A stretch of 64,000 nt of DNA. Source: an uncultured Williamsia sp. Lineage in GTDB: Bacteria; Actinomycetota; Actinomycetes; Mycobacteriales; Mycobacteriaceae. Each line of letters begins with the position of its first letter. Position 1 is the first letter of the stretch. The notes below the pieces were generated by a model. It saw only the letters and a list, made by a program, of their open reading frames with translations, made no database searches and was not told where the DNA came from. Shown in pieces: positions 19,009 to 28,307 of this stretch. A program made the translations under genes and the position numbers. The stretch spans positions 186,001 to 250,000 of the forward strand of contig NZ_CANLWM010000002.1 of assembly GCF_947494875.1 (NCBI RefSeq), written 5' to 3'.

Positions 19009-20145
19009 TCAGGCGGTGGTGGCGGAGACGGACTCGGTGAGGCGGGCGACGGCGGCAGCGATGCGCTCGTCGGTGGCCGTGAGTGCGATGCGGACGTGCT
19101 GCGCACCCGCCGGTCCGTAAAACTCGCCGGGTGCGGCGAGGATGCCCAGGTCGGCCAGCCAGGCGACGCTCTCGCGGCACGGCTCGCCCCGCGTGGCCCA
19201 CAGGTACAGGCCCGCCTCGGAGTGGTCGATGCGAAAACCCGCGTGGCGCACGGCCGTCGAGAGCGCGATGCGACGGGCGCGGTAGCGCTCGCGCTGGTCG
19301 GCGACATGGTCGTCGTCGCCGAGAGCCGCGGTCATCGCGGTCTGCACCGGGAACGGGACGATGAGTCCCGCGTGCTTGCGCACGGCGAGGAGCTCGGCGA
19401 TCAGCTCGTGGTCGCCGGCGAGGAAGCCGGCCCGGTAGCCGGCAAGGTTCGAGATCTTCGACAGTGAGTGCACGGCGATCAACCCGCTCACGTCGTCGTC
19501 GCACACGCGGGGGTCGAGGACGGACACGGCCTCGGCGTCCCAGGCCAGCCCGAGGTAGCACTCGTCGGAGATGACGATGGTCCCGCGTTCGCGCGCCCAG
19601 GCGACCACCTTGCGCAGGTGGTCGACGCCGAGGACCTTCCCGGTCGGGTTCGACGGCGAGTTCAGGAAGATCGCGCCGGGCTGCGACGGGCCGAGGGCCA
19701 CCGTCGAATCCGCCCGTACCGGGGTCGCCCCGGCGAGCAGGACACCGACCTCGTACGTCGGGTAGGCCACCTCGGGGATGACGATCTCGTCGCCCGGGCC
19801 GAAGCCGAGGAGCGAGACGATCGACGCGATCGCCTCCTTGGTCCCGATCACGGGCAGGATCGCCGAGCCGTCGAGCGACGTCGCGCCGTATCGCCTTGTC
19901 AGCGCGTCGGCGGCGGCATCGCGAAGGTCCGCAGTGCCCGCTGTCGCGGGATATCCCGGGAAACCGGCGCCCGCGTCGAGGCCCCGACGCACGACGTCGG
20001 CGATGGGATCGACCGGTGTGCCGACGGAGAGGTCGACGATGCCGTGTGGATGCGCGGCGGCGCGGGTCTTCGCCTCGGTCAACGAGTCCCACGGGAAGTC
20101 GGGCAGGACCGCGCCGTGCTCACGACGCGATCGGGTGCTCGTCAT
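19009..20145 (-). CDS. dapC: Succinyldiaminopimelate transaminase (actinobacterial DapC type)
   Basis: The 378-residue class I/II PLP aminotransferase has the PLP-lysine context HSLSKISNLAGYRAGF and the substrate-arginine region near the C-terminus (HVRIALTATDE). This clade, encoded just after ferredoxin fdxA/fdxC, is assigned to conversion of N-succinyl-2-amino-6-oxopimelate to succinyl-DAP. The ATG lies 10 bp after the ferredoxin stop, so the two are co-transcribed. With dapD and dapE nearby the pathway assignment is strengthened. Confidence 0.9.
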   Translation of the reverse strand: MTSTRSRREHGAVLPDFPWDSLTEAKTRAAAHPHGIVDLSVGTPVDPIADVVRRGLDAGAGFPGYPATAGTADLRDAAADALTRRYGATSLDGSAILPVIGTKEAIASIVSLLGFGPGDEIVIPEVAYPTYEVGVLLAGATPVRADSTVALGPSQPGAIFLNSPSNPTGKVLGVDHLRKVVAWARERGTIVISDECYLGLAWDAEAVSVLDPRVCDDDVSGLIAVHSLSKISNLAGYRAGFLAGDHELIAELLAVRKHAGLIVPFPVQTAMTAALGDDDHVADQRERYRARRIALSTAVRHAGFRIDHSEAGLYLWATRGEPCRESVAWLADLGILAAPGEFYGPAGAQHVRIALTATDERIAAAVARLTESVSATTA

Positions 20146-20155
20146 GGGCAGTGCT

Positions 20156-20485
20156 TCACTCTTCGGTGTTCATGGGCGGCAGGCCCTTGATGAACGCAGG
20201 GTCGTTCGCCGTCACGCCGACCTTGCTGGCGCCGCCGGGAGACCCGAGGTCGTCGAAGAAGTCGACGTTGGCCTTCACGTAGGGCTCCCACTCGTCCGGC
20301 ACGTCGTCCTCGTAGAAGATGGCCTCCACCGGGCAGACCGGCTCGCAGGCACCGCAGTCGACGCACTCGTCGGGCTGGATGTAGAGCATCCGCTCGCCCT
20401 CGTAGATGCAATCCACCGGGCACTCCTCGACGCAGGCCCGATCCAGCAGGTCCACACAGGGCTCGGCGATGATGTACGTCAACAC
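20156..20485 (-). CDS. fdxA: 7Fe ferredoxin
   Basis: The 109-residue protein has a modified N-terminal cluster motif (C10, C18, C22) for [3Fe-4S] and a classical [12 protein letters not shown] motif (C41, C44, C47, C51) for [4Fe-4S], typical of actinobacterial 7Fe ferredoxins. It is a soluble electron carrier. The start is GTG at 20485, supported by AAGGAGAG just upstream; an alternative TTG follows immediately. Called fdxC in mycobacteria, where it also precedes the dapC-type aminotransferase gene. Confidence 0.95.
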   Translation of the reverse strand: MLTYIIAEPCVDLLDRACVEECPVDCIYEGERMLYIQPDECVDCGACEPVCPVEAIFYEDDVPDEWEPYVKANVDFFDDLGSPGGASKVGVTANDPAFIKGLPPMNTEE

Positions 20486-20704
20486 ACTCTCCTTCGCAGT
20501 ACGCGCGTTCTCCCAAGTATCCGTGTCGGCGACACGCAGGGACAAGCGGGGTCGGACCGACGAGTTTCGGATCACAGCGGCTGCAAACCTCGCCGAACCG
20601 GTGCCGAACAACGACCCTGGGATCCGTGAGTGTTCCCCGACAGCTGCGGCGATGTCTCGACTGATCGAGTCGACCGTCCTGCCCCGCCTCGCCCCGGAGA
20701 TCGC
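20486..20704. promoter_or_regulatory. Divergent spacer between fdxA and cysteine dioxygenase
   Basis: The 219-bp spacer separates divergent operons and must carry both promoters. I see no firm -35/-10 pair or palindrome in it, and no small gene with a ribosome site. Confidence 0.35.
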
Positions 20705-21256
20705 ATGCTCACCCAGACCCGCCCGTCGGCGCTCGCCCCCTCCCGCCTCCCGTCCCCCCAGCGTGTCCTGCCCACCCGTCTGTGCCCCGCGGACCTGCTG
20801 CGTCTGACCGACCTGAACGCTGCCGACGTGCTCGACGGCCGGCACGACGCCGCGCTCCCGGCGCACTGGAGCACCACCGAGCGCTGGTCGACGCGGCTGC
20901 ACTCCGACGACGAGGTCGACGTGTGGCTGATCAGCTGGACGCCCGGGGTGTCGACCGAACTGCACGATCACGCCGGTTCCCTCGGCGCCCTGACCGTCGT
21001 GTCAGGCAGCCTCGCCGAATACCGCTGGACCGGTCGCGACCTGCGCGCGCGGACGCTCGACGCGGGCGACCAGGCGTCGTTCCCCCTCGGGTGGGTCCAC
21101 GACGTGATGCGGAACCCGACGACCCCGGTGACCGTCGAACCGACCCTGAGTGTCCACGCGTACTCGCCACCGCTGACCGCGATGTCGTTCTACGAGGTGA
21201 CCGCGGAGCAGTCGCTGCGGCGGGTGCGCACCGAACTCACCGACGAGCCCGAGTGA
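20705..21256 (+). CDS. Cysteine dioxygenase (type I cupin)
   Basis: The 183-residue cupin has the three-histidine iron site of thiol dioxygenases: H87 and H89 in ELHDHAGS and H132 in GWVHDVMRN. It oxidises L-cysteine (or a related thiol acid) to the sulfinate using O2. The frame is open upstream, but ATG at 20705 gives the family length. A rhodanese gene follows after 22 bp, a pairing common in actinobacteria that points to sulfur disposal from cysteine. 3-mercaptopropionate dioxygenase is the main alternative. Confidence 0.88.
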   Translation: MLTQTRPSALAPSRLPSPQRVLPTRLCPADLLRLTDLNAADVLDGRHDAALPAHWSTTERWSTRLHSDDEVDVWLISWTPGVSTELHDHAGSLGALTVVSGSLAEYRWTGRDLRARTLDAGDQASFPLGWVHDVMRNPTTPVTVEPTLSVHAYSPPLTAMSFYEVTAEQSLRRVRTELTDEPE

Positions 21257-21278
21257 CGATCGGCGACACTCAGCTGTC

Positions 21279-21665
21279 ATGAGCACACCCCGCACCATCG
21301 ACGACCTCCTCACCGACGCCCGATCGCGACTGAGGCGGATCCCCGCCGACGCGGTCGCCGATGAGATCGCGGACGGTGCCGTGCTCGTCGACATCCGACC
21401 GGCCGCGCAACGCGCCGAGGAAGGCGACGTCCCCGGGGCGCTGGTGATCGAACGCAACGTCCTCGAGTGGCGCGCGGACCCGACCAGCGACGCCCGCATC
21501 CCCGAGGCCGTCGACCACGACGTCCGGTGGATCGTCGTCTGCCAGCAGGGCTACACGTCGTCCCTGGCCGCCGCTGCCCTGCAGGACCTCGGACTGCACC
21601 GCGCCACCGACGTCATCGGGGGCCAGGAGGCGCTGCGCGAGATCGGTTACGCGCCAACAGATTGA
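21279..21665 (+). CDS. Rhodanese-like sulfurtransferase
   Basis: The 128-residue single-domain rhodanese has VLVDIRPAAQRAEEGDVPGA and an active-site Cys88 in CQQGYTS, so it should be catalytic. It would move sulfane sulfur between thiol acceptors. It lies 22 bp after the cysteine dioxygenase and is probably in the same transcript, acting on sulfur compounds from cysteine breakdown. Confidence 0.9.
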   Translation: MSTPRTIDDLLTDARSRLRRIPADAVADEIADGAVLVDIRPAAQRAEEGDVPGALVIERNVLEWRADPTSDARIPEAVDHDVRWIVVCQQGYTSSLAAAALQDLGLHRATDVIGGQEALREIGYAPTD

Positions 21666-21712
21666 GGGTCCGGATATTGCGTCCGCCGGCATCACGTGTC
21701 ACCCTTGAGCGC

Positions 21713-21751
21713 ATGACCACAGGAAAGGCGGATCCCGCCACCGTCGCGTGA
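21713..21751 (+). CDS. Possible 12-residue leader peptide overlapping the DUF6745 gene start
   Basis: An ATG at 21713 opens a 12-codon frame (MTTGKADPATVA) whose TGA overlaps the GTG of the next gene as GTGA. The geometry is that of a translational coupler. There is no strong ribosome site before it, so it may be chance; the coding call is tentative. Confidence 0.25.
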   Translation: MTTGKADPATVA

Positions 21752-22974
21752 GCGCCGCAGCCGTCCAGCGACCGCCTGGACGAGATCGAGTTCCGTTTCT
21801 GCCGCGCTTCTCTCCCGAGTCGGATCCGGGCGTGTTCCGTGATATTTGGCTCGCCCGCGCCACATCCACCGACCCGGCCGATCGTGCTGTCGCGGAGTCG
21901 ACTGTCGCGCAACTATATCGATTGTCCGGATGCCCTCTGCCGGAGTTCGCCTGGGTGTCGTCGCCGGTCGAGGCAGCGCGCCTGATGGCCGCGAACGGCC
22001 TCACCGACGGCACGCTCGCGATCGACCGGCACACCATCGACAGCACGCAGGCACGCATCGCGCACCTGCTGTCCACGTCACGCGCTCGGATGAACGCTCG
22101 GATCACCCGAGAAAATCGTCGGACGCTCGGCTGGTGGCAGATAAGTCCCGGTGACGGACCTCCGTCGCCGTTCACGTCGCCGCATTACGGCATCAGTCCG
22201 AGATCGATTGTGCAAGAACATCTCCTGAAGCCGCTGCGGACCAGTGTGCACGACGGAGTAGCCGCCGCCATCCGTGGTCTGCTTCCGCCGTCCGTCGGTG
22301 CGGTGACCTGGTATGGGCAGCAGGAGGCCCCTCGGGTCGCCCACCACGACTTCTGGCGGCAGTCGGGCCTGATCCGTTTCGCCCCCAGGGACGACGAGGT
22401 TCTCGACCTGCTCGTCGCACTCGCCGGCGCCACCGGGTGGTGGTGGGCCTCCGCCGACGTCTGCGTGATGGCGGAGAGGCCGACGGTGGTGCACATGGAA
22501 CCCATCCCGAATCAGGTCCACGATCAGCGGAGACTGCACCGCGAGGACGGTCCCGCAGTAGAGTTCGCCGACGGCGCAGCCGTTTTCGCGCTGCACGGGA
22601 CCGTCGTCCCGTCCTGGGTGATGGACGACCCTGATGTCGAACGCATCGCGTGTGAGCGCAATGTCGAGGTCCGCCGATGTGCGATCGAACGGATCGGGTG
22701 GGACACCTACATCGACGCCGCCGGTCTGACGCTGATCGATCGCGTCGACGATCCGGGTAACGCGGGTGAACCGCTCTCGCTGTACGCCACGCCAGACGGA
22801 TGGGACCGACCCGAGCGAATACTGCTGGTGGTCAACGGATCTGTTGAACGCGACGGACGTCGCCGCTGCTATGGGTTGCCCGTGCCGTCGTGGACCTCAT
22901 CAGCTCTGCAGGCTGCGGGCTGGACCTACGGCATCGCAGCGTCCGATTACGCCCAGCTGCTCCGCAGAACATGA
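21748..22974 (+). CDS. DUF6745 family protein of unknown function
   Basis: The 408-residue protein has a C-terminal half matching what I recall of DUF6745: RLHREDGPAVEFADG, then ALHGTVVPSWVM, a NVEVRRCAIERIG segment and repeated Y/W-containing strands to WTYGIAASDYAQLL. The N-terminal half is Trp-rich and has no familiar domain. No catalytic motif, signal peptide or membrane helix is seen. Parts are less GC-rich than neighbours (around 21840-21930 and 22170-22220), hinting at transfer. It precedes a 149-residue unknown gene by 58 bp on the same strand; together they look like a two-gene unit. Confidence 0.7.
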   Translation: MSAAAVQRPPGRDRVPFLPRFSPESDPGVFRDIWLARATSTDPADRAVAESTVAQLYRLSGCPLPEFAWVSSPVEAARLMAANGLTDGTLAIDRHTIDSTQARIAHLLSTSRARMNARITRENRRTLGWWQISPGDGPPSPFTSPHYGISPRSIVQEHLLKPLRTSVHDGVAAAIRGLLPPSVGAVTWYGQQEAPRVAHHDFWRQSGLIRFAPRDDEVLDLLVALAGATGWWWASADVCVMAERPTVVHMEPIPNQVHDQRRLHREDGPAVEFADGAAVFALHGTVVPSWVMDDPDVERIACERNVEVRRCAIERIGWDTYIDAAGLTLIDRVDDPGNAGEPLSLYATPDGWDRPERILLVVNGSVERDGRRRCYGLPVPSWTSSALQAAGWTYGIAASDYAQLLRRT

Positions 22975-23032
22975 GTTCCCGCCCCACTCCGCTCCCACCC
23001 CATCCCGTCCCCACGACACAAGGTGCCCCCAC

Positions 23033-23482
23033 ATGGATGTCATGACCCTGTCCACACTCTCCGACCTGTCCGGACTCGCCGTCCTCGACCACCTCGATCG
23101 ATCGGTTTCCATCCCGGTGATCGACGGGCTGCAGGCGCAGGGCGATCTCATCGTCGTCCCTCATCGACTCCTCGCCGGCGCGGTCACCACAGGTCCGTGG
23201 ACGCGTTCTCAGCCCGTGTCGATGGACGGTGTCGAGCTGTTGCGGAGCGCGGCGGGCGGGAACCCGCACAGTCTCCTCTCGGAGGAGGGGACCTGCATGT
23301 GGTCGACACCGGTAAGTGACACGCGTGGACTCGCCCTGGGCATCCTCGACACCGACGTCGTCGCGTACCTGATCCACCCCGAGCATGGGGCGACCGGCAT
23401 CGCACCCGGCTGCTACGTCATCGGTCGCCAGCGTGAGCGCGGCCCGGCGACCGGCCTCGGCCCGCAGTTGGTGGCCGACTGA
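23033..23482 (+). CDS. Small unknown protein paired with the DUF6745 gene
   Basis: The 149-residue product (MDVMTLSTLSDLSGLAVLDH) has no family I can name. It is rich in beta-prone segments: GDLIVVPHRLLAG, GGNPHSLLSEEGTCMW, GLALGILDTDVVAYLIHPEHG, GIAPGCYVIGRQRE. The conserved-looking His-Pro-Glu-His-Gly and Gly-Cys-Tyr-Val-Ile turns suggest a compact beta-barrel. No signal or membrane helix. It follows the DUF6745 gene and ends at the repeat cluster locus C, so the pair forms an isolated island between sulfur genes and the fbiC block. Confidence 0.65.
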   Translation: MDVMTLSTLSDLSGLAVLDHLDRSVSIPVIDGLQAQGDLIVVPHRLLAGAVTTGPWTRSQPVSMDGVELLRSAAGGNPHSLLSEEGTCMWSTPVSDTRGLALGILDTDVVAYLIHPEHGATGIAPGCYVIGRQRERGPATGLGPQLVAD

Positions 23483-23495
23483 GGTGTCGCACCAC

Positions 23496-23622
23496 ACCCG
23501 CTCGGCGGGATCTTGTGCACACTCGGTGGGATCTACCGCACGCTCGGCGGGATCTACTGCACGTTCGACGGTGGTTTTGTGCCCGCTCGGCGAGGGGTTT
23601 CGGCCCATTCGGCGGGTGGCGC
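23496..23622. repeat. 21/22-bp intergenic repeat cluster (locus C)
   Basis: Between two convergent genes, CTCGGYGGGATC units begin at 23501, 23522 and 23543 (exact 21 bp), followed by related TTCGACGG, CTCGGCG and TTCGGCGGG units at 23564, 23586 and 23608 (21, 22, 22 bp). It ends with GGCCCATTCGGCGGGTGG, matching the end of locus B and resembling the GCCCACTCGACGGGTGG end of locus A. The interspersed YTGCAC/CCGCAC words also match locus B. Confidence 0.8.
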
Positions 23623-23634
23623 CCGGGGGCGTCG

Positions 23635-24408
23635 TCAGACGTGGACGGGTGCGCGGAGGCTCGCGGTGGCGGCGTCGGCCGCGCGGGACAGCGCGGCCCG
23701 CTCCCCCACGTAGTCGGCGACCGCACCGACGACGGGCAGCTTGCTCAGCAACCGCCACGGCTGCTTGGGCTGCGGACGGTGCGACAGCACGTCGGTGATC
23801 GACCGCAGCAGCCCGACCACCGTCCACACCGAGCGGACCAGGTCGAGCGGTGAGGAGATGCGCACGCCGTGACGGGCCGGCAACCGATCGTCGGCACCGT
23901 CGGCGAGGAGGCGTCGGGAGTCGACGACGCGGTCACACAGCAGCGCGGCGAGCTGATCGGTCTGGTCGTGTCGGTCGCGCACGCCGTGCACACGCTGCAC
24001 CGCGCAGATGATGATCGCCTGGTGGGCGAAGCCGAAGAGGTCCTGGATGGGCAGCCGGTCGGCGAGGATGCCGAACACGCCCGGGTAGGCGACCACCACG
24101 GTCCCCAGGGCTCCGACGCGGTCGACCCACCACGCGGTCCGCTGGTCGACGGTCCACTTCTCCCACCGAGCGGTGCCCGGCGCCCCGGTCTGGTCGGTGG
24201 CCCACACGATCGCGTGCGCGACGGTCGCCAGCAGCGAGTCGTCGTCGCCCGAGGCCGACGTGACCGCGTCGCGGGTCGCACGCTTGAGACCGAGCACGTC
24301 GAGGTTCTCGAGCACGTCGAGCATCGGGTTCACGATCCCGGTGGCGGCGTACAGGACCCGGGCGACGTCACGGTCGGAGATCGTCTGCTGCGGTGAGGCA
24401 GGGGCCAC
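23635..24408 (-). CDS. Conserved hypothetical protein downstream of fbiC
   Basis: The 257-residue protein is not recognised with confidence. It has two hydrophobic stretches (IVWATDQ..., LFGFAHQAIIICAVQ) and a C-terminal SKLPVVGAVADYVGERAALSRAADAA segment that faintly recalls EcsC-like proteins. A GTG start with AAGGAAA upstream lies 15 bp after the fbiC stop, so it is probably the last gene of the lpqW-mshB-fbiC run. A peripheral membrane location is possible. No catalytic motif seen. Confidence 0.6.
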   Translation of the reverse strand: MAPASPQQTISDRDVARVLYAATGIVNPMLDVLENLDVLGLKRATRDAVTSASGDDDSLLATVAHAIVWATDQTGAPGTARWEKWTVDQRTAWWVDRVGALGTVVVAYPGVFGILADRLPIQDLFGFAHQAIIICAVQRVHGVRDRHDQTDQLAALLCDRVVDSRRLLADGADDRLPARHGVRISSPLDLVRSVWTVVGLLRSITDVLSHRPQPKQPWRLLSKLPVVGAVADYVGERAALSRAADAATASLRAPVHV

Positions 24409-24423
24409 AAGGGTTTCCTTCGC

Positions 24424-27024
24424 TCAGGCCGCCGACTCTCGGCGGGCGTGGACGGTGGTGCGTTCGCGGGCGGGGCGACCGATCTCGGCTGCGATCGCCC
24501 GCAGCTCGGCGACGGTCTTCTCCGACCCGTGCTGCGATCCCGCCATCCGGGAGATGGTCTCCTCCATCAGCGTGCCGCCCAGATCGTTCGCGCCCCCGCG
24601 CAACATGACCTGGGTTCCGGCCGTCCCCAGTTTCACCCAGCTCGTCTGGATGTGCGGGATCCGGCCGTGCAACATCACACGCGCCAGGGCGTGCACGGCA
24701 CGGTTGTCGCGGTGCGTCGGGCCCGGTCGGGAGGCGCCGGCGAGGTACAGCGGCGAGCTCTGGTGCACGAACGGCAGGGGCACGAACTCCGTGAACCCCC
24801 CGGTGCGGTCCTGGATGCCGCGCAGGACGTTGATGTGTCCGACCCAGTGGTGCGGGGAGTCGACGTGGCCGTACATCATCGTCGAGCTCGAGCGCAGCCC
24901 CACCTCGTGGGCAGTGGTGACCACGTCGATCCACGTGGCGGTCGGCAGCTTGCCCTTGGTCAGCACCCAGCGGACCTCGTCGTCGAGGATCTCCGCGGCG
25001 GTTCCGGGGATCGTGTCGAGGCCGGCCTCGCGCAGCGCGGTGAGCCACTCACGGACGCCGACACCACCCCGTGACGCGCCGTTGACGATCTCCATCGGCG
25101 AGAAGGCGTGGACGTGCATCGACGGCACGCGCTCCTTCACCGCGCGGACGAGGTCGGCGTAGCCCGTCACCGGCAGTTCGGGGTCGATGCCGCCCTGCAT
25201 GCAGACCTCGGTCGCGCCGGCCACGTGGGCCTCCCACGCGCGGTCGGCCACCTCCGCCGCGGACAGCGTGAACGCGTCCGCATCCCCCTTGCGCTGCGCG
25301 AACGCGCAGAACCGACAGCCGGTGTAGCAGATGTTGGTGAAGTTGATGTTCCGGTTGACGACGTAGGTGACGTCGTCGCCGACGACGTCGCGACGCAGTG
25401 CGTCGGCGAGGGACGCGAGCGCGTCGAGTCCGGGTCCGTCGGCGGTCGCCAACGCCAGGTAGTCGGCGTCGCTGCACCCCGCCGGGTCGCGTTCGGCGTG
25501 CCGCAGTGCGGTGGCGACGTCGGAGTCGAGACGTTCGGGCGCTGCGCTGTCCGCGAGGGCGAGCACCTGTTCGCGCACGGTGTCCCAGTCACCGAAGGCG
25601 CTGTTCAGATCGCTGCGGGTGTCGGTGGCGCGACCGTCGGTGTCGATCTCGGTGTTGAGGTCGACGCGACCCGACGACTGCCAGTCCTCGTCGGGCTCCT
25701 GCCACGGGCGGCCCTGCGGCAGCACATCGGCGGCGAGGCCGGTTGTCGGGTCGGCCAGGGCGCGCACGTGCGCCGTGATCCGGGGATCGATCCACGGCTG
25801 CCCGGCGAGGACGTACCGGGGCTGTGCGGTGATGCGCTCGGTGAGGGTGAACCCGGTGTCGGCGGTGATCTGCGCGAGCGCGTCCAGGTCGGGCCACGGC
25901 CGTTCGGGGTTCACGTGGTCGGGCGTGACGGGCGAGACGCCGCCCCAGTCGTCCACACCGGCGGCGACGAGCGCTGCGCACTCGTCGGCCGAGACGAGAT
26001 TCGGCGGTGCCTGGATCCGCATCGACGGGCCCATCAGGACGCGGGCGACCGCCACCGTCGCGACGAACTCCTCGATCCCGGCGTCGGGGACGGTGCGCAT
26101 CGCGGTGTCGTCCTTGGCCCGGAAGTTCTGGACGATCACCTCCTGCACGTGCCCGAACGCCTTGTGCGCGGAGCGGATCGCGAGGATCGACTCGGCGCGC
26201 TCGCGCAGCGTCTCGCCGATGCCGACGAGGATGCCGGTGGTGAACGGCACCGACAGCCGGCCCGCGTCGACGAGGACCCGCTGACGGATCTCGGGGTCCT
26301 TGTCGGGGCTGCCGAAGTGAGCTTCACCGCGGTCGGTGAACAGCCGCCGCGACGACGTCTCGAGCATCATCCCCATCGACGGCGCGACGGGCTTGAGCCG
26401 TGAGATCTCCTCCCAGCTCATCACCCCGGGGTTGAGGTGCGGCAGCAGTCCGGTCTCCTCCAGCACCCGGATCGACGCGGCGCGGACGTAGTCGAGCGTG
26501 GAGTCGTACCCGCGTTCGTCGAGCCACTGCGCGGCCTCGGGCCACCGGTCCTCGGGCCGGTCGCCGAGGGTGAACAACGCCTCCTTGCAGCCCAGTTCGG
26601 CTCCGCGGCGGGCGATGTCGAGGATCTCGTCCATCTCGAGGTAGGCGCCGTGTCCTTCTCGGGCGAGCTTGCCCGGGACGGTCACGAAGGTGCAGTAGTG
26701 GCAGCGGTCGCGGCAGAGCCGGGTGACGGGGATGAACACCTTGCGCGAGTAGGTGATCTGGCCGGCGCGGTTCTCCGCGGCCAGTCCGGCGTCGCGTACG
26801 CGCGCCGCGGACGCGCACAGGTCGGTCAGGTCGTCGCCGCGGGCTGCCAGCAGCACGGTCGCCTCGTCGAGGTTCACGGTGGCACCGTCGCGCGCGCGTC
26901 GCAGCGCGCGACGCATGGCGGCCGGGGTCGGTGCGGGGGGCTCGGCGGGGGCGCCGGGCGGGAAGGAGGGGATGGGAAGTCCGACCGTCGGGTCGGCGGG
27001 TGTGTCGCCGGGGGTGCTCGTCAC
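24424..27024 (-). CDS. fbiC: FO synthase (bifunctional radical SAM, CofG-CofH)
   Basis: The ~866-residue product has two radical SAM domains: the CofG half with CRDRCHYC and the CofH half with CYTGCRFC, each binding a 4Fe-4S cluster. Together they make the deazaflavin FO from tyrosine and 5-amino-6-ribitylaminouracil, the first committed step to F420. The start is uncertain; GTG at 27024 gives near-family length and avoids overlap, while an ATG at 27042 would overlap the upstream membrane-protein gene. fbiA and fbiB lie at the other end of the window. Confidence 0.96.
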   Translation of the reverse strand: MTSTPGDTPADPTVGLPIPSFPPGAPAEPPAPTPAAMRRALRRARDGATVNLDEATVLLAARGDDLTDLCASAARVRDAGLAAENRAGQITYSRKVFIPVTRLCRDRCHYCTFVTVPGKLAREGHGAYLEMDEILDIARRGAELGCKEALFTLGDRPEDRWPEAAQWLDERGYDSTLDYVRAASIRVLEETGLLPHLNPGVMSWEEISRLKPVAPSMGMMLETSSRRLFTDRGEAHFGSPDKDPEIRQRVLVDAGRLSVPFTTGILVGIGETLRERAESILAIRSAHKAFGHVQEVIVQNFRAKDDTAMRTVPDAGIEEFVATVAVARVLMGPSMRIQAPPNLVSADECAALVAAGVDDWGGVSPVTPDHVNPERPWPDLDALAQITADTGFTLTERITAQPRYVLAGQPWIDPRITAHVRALADPTTGLAADVLPQGRPWQEPDEDWQSSGRVDLNTEIDTDGRATDTRSDLNSAFGDWDTVREQVLALADSAAPERLDSDVATALRHAERDPAGCSDADYLALATADGPGLDALASLADALRRDVVGDDVTYVVNRNINFTNICYTGCRFCAFAQRKGDADAFTLSAAEVADRAWEAHVAGATEVCMQGGIDPELPVTGYADLVRAVKERVPSMHVHAFSPMEIVNGASRGGVGVREWLTALREAGLDTIPGTAAEILDDEVRWVLTKGKLPTATWIDVVTTAHEVGLRSSSTMMYGHVDSPHHWVGHINVLRGIQDRTGGFTEFVPLPFVHQSSPLYLAGASRPGPTHRDNRAVHALARVMLHGRIPHIQTSWVKLGTAGTQVMLRGGANDLGGTLMEETISRMAGSQHGSEKTVAELRAIAAEIGRPARERTTVHARRESAA

Positions 27025-27031
27025 CCCCCGA

Positions 27032-27406
27032 TCATGCGCCATCGCCGGGGCGGCGGCGCGCGGGTCCCCGCCAGACCCACGACGTGACCACCGGCGCACC
27101 GACGCCGAGCACCACGAGCAGCAGGGTCCGCCAGTCCGCGTAGAGCGTCACGTCGCCGCCCGGACCGCCGAGCAGACCGGCGAGCACCGGGACCAGCCAG
27201 CCGAGCAACGGGCCGTAACGGACGGCGCTCGCGGTGAGGCTGGTGGCGATGCGGACGAACCACGCCACCAGCAGCGCCCCGACGATCGCGGTGACCGGCA
27301 CGGGTACCGACCCGGCGTAGATGTCGAGGTAGGTCACCGACAGGACGCCGACGATCAGCCCGTCGACGGTGAGCGCGAGGAGGACGAGGCGGTCAGCGAG
27401 ACGCAT
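27032..27406 (-). CDS. Small integral membrane protein between mshB and fbiC
   Basis: The 124-residue protein has about four hydrophobic helices ([64 protein letters not shown]). A small membrane protein occupies the same place in mycobacteria (between mshB and fbiC). It overlaps the mshB end by 14 bp and ends 7 bp before fbiC, so it belongs to this operon. Function unknown. Confidence 0.8.
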   Translation of the reverse strand: MRLADRLVLLALTVDGLIVGVLSVTYLDIYAGSVPVPVTAIVGALLVAWFVRIATSLTASAVRYGPLLGWLVPVLAGLLGGPGGDVTLYADWRTLLLVVLGVGAPVVTSWVWRGPARRRPGDGA

Positions 27407-28307
27407 CGCCGGTCCCGTCCTCCACGACCCCTGCGAACAGGTCGGTCTCCCGACCGCCCGGCGCCGGGTGGGCCTGCCCGCGCACGAGGATGAAGTGCTC
27501 GGCGTCCGGGATCGGCTGCACGATGTCGTTCGACAACGCGTACTCCCGCCGGCTGGGCGCGACGGTGATCTGCGTCGCGTGGGCGGCCATGGCGTCGACC
27601 TTGCGGTCGTACACCCCGCGGATGTCGATCTCGGTGGTGATCTCGTCGTCGGGGTAGCTCGGCAGTTCGCCCTCGGCGGGCATGCGCCAGCCGTCGGGGA
27701 CCCGCATCGCCGCGATCGCGAGCCCGTCGACGACGGCGCTGCGCTCGGACACCGACCAGTAGTGCTTGGCCACCGACCACCCGCGGTCGGCGGCGGCCGC
27801 CACGGCGTCGGTGGTCACCCGGTGGACGCCGACGTGGTCGGGGTGGCCGTAGGTGCCGGCGGGGTCGTACCCGATGACGACCTGGGGGCGACGCTCCAGG
27901 ACGAGGTCGGTGAGGAGATCGACCGCCTCGTCACCCGCCCGGGTGAAGGCCCGGGGGTTGCGGGCCGCCGGGGACCCGGCCATGCCGGAGTCGCGCCAGT
28001 GCCCCGCGCCGCCGAGGAAGTACGGCTCGAGGCGATGTCCCGGCGGACTGAGGATCTCGAGCGCGCGGGTCAGTTCGAGGATGCGGTACCCGCCGAGCTG
28101 ATCGGCGCCGCCGCCGGCGACGAGCTGCGCCCACCGCTGCCCGATCACCTCCCCCTCCTCACCGAGGGTGCAGGTCACGACGGTCACCTCGGCGCCCTCG
28201 TCGAGGTGGTGGGCGATGACACCAGCCGTCTGGATCGACTCGTCGTCGGGGTGCGCGTGCACGATGAGCAGCCGCCGGTCCGCGGTGCCCCAGGTCCGTT
28301 CGGTCAC
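27393..28307 (-). CDS. mshB: N-acetyl-GlcN-inositol deacetylase, mycothiol biosynthesis
   Basis: The ~304-residue LmbE-like zinc deacetylase has AHPDDE at the N-terminus and HPDHVGVH, which together carry the zinc ligands and catalytic Asp. It deacetylates 1-D-myo-inosityl-2-acetamido-2-deoxy-glucopyranoside, the second step of mycothiol synthesis. I chose the GTG at 28307 because it overlaps the lpqW stop as GTGA. It is a strong marker of an actinobacterium. Confidence 0.94.
   Translation of the reverse strand: MTERTWGTADRRLLIVHAHPDDESIQTAGVIAHHLDEGAEVTVVTCTLGEEGEVIGQRWAQLVAGGGADQLGGYRILELTRALEILSPPGHRLEPYFLGGAGHWRDSGMAGSPAARNPRAFTRAGDEAVDLLTDLVLERRPQVVIGYDPAGTYGHPDHVGVHRVTTDAVAAAADRGWSVAKHYWSVSERSAVVDGLAIAAMRVPDGWRMPAEGELPSYPDDEITTEIDIRGVYDRKVDAMAAHATQITVAPSRREYALSNDIVQPIPDAEHFILVRGQAHPAPGGRETDLFAGVVEDGTGDASR

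Noticed and set aside
21748-23482. Toxin-antitoxin or phage-defence label for the DUF6745 pair
   Set aside because: Sizes and order do not match known modules and no catalytic or DNA-binding motif is visible; I only report it as an unknown pair.
3181-23622. CRISPR array at the 21-bp repeat loci
   Set aside because: Units are contiguous with no unique spacers and there are no cas genes.
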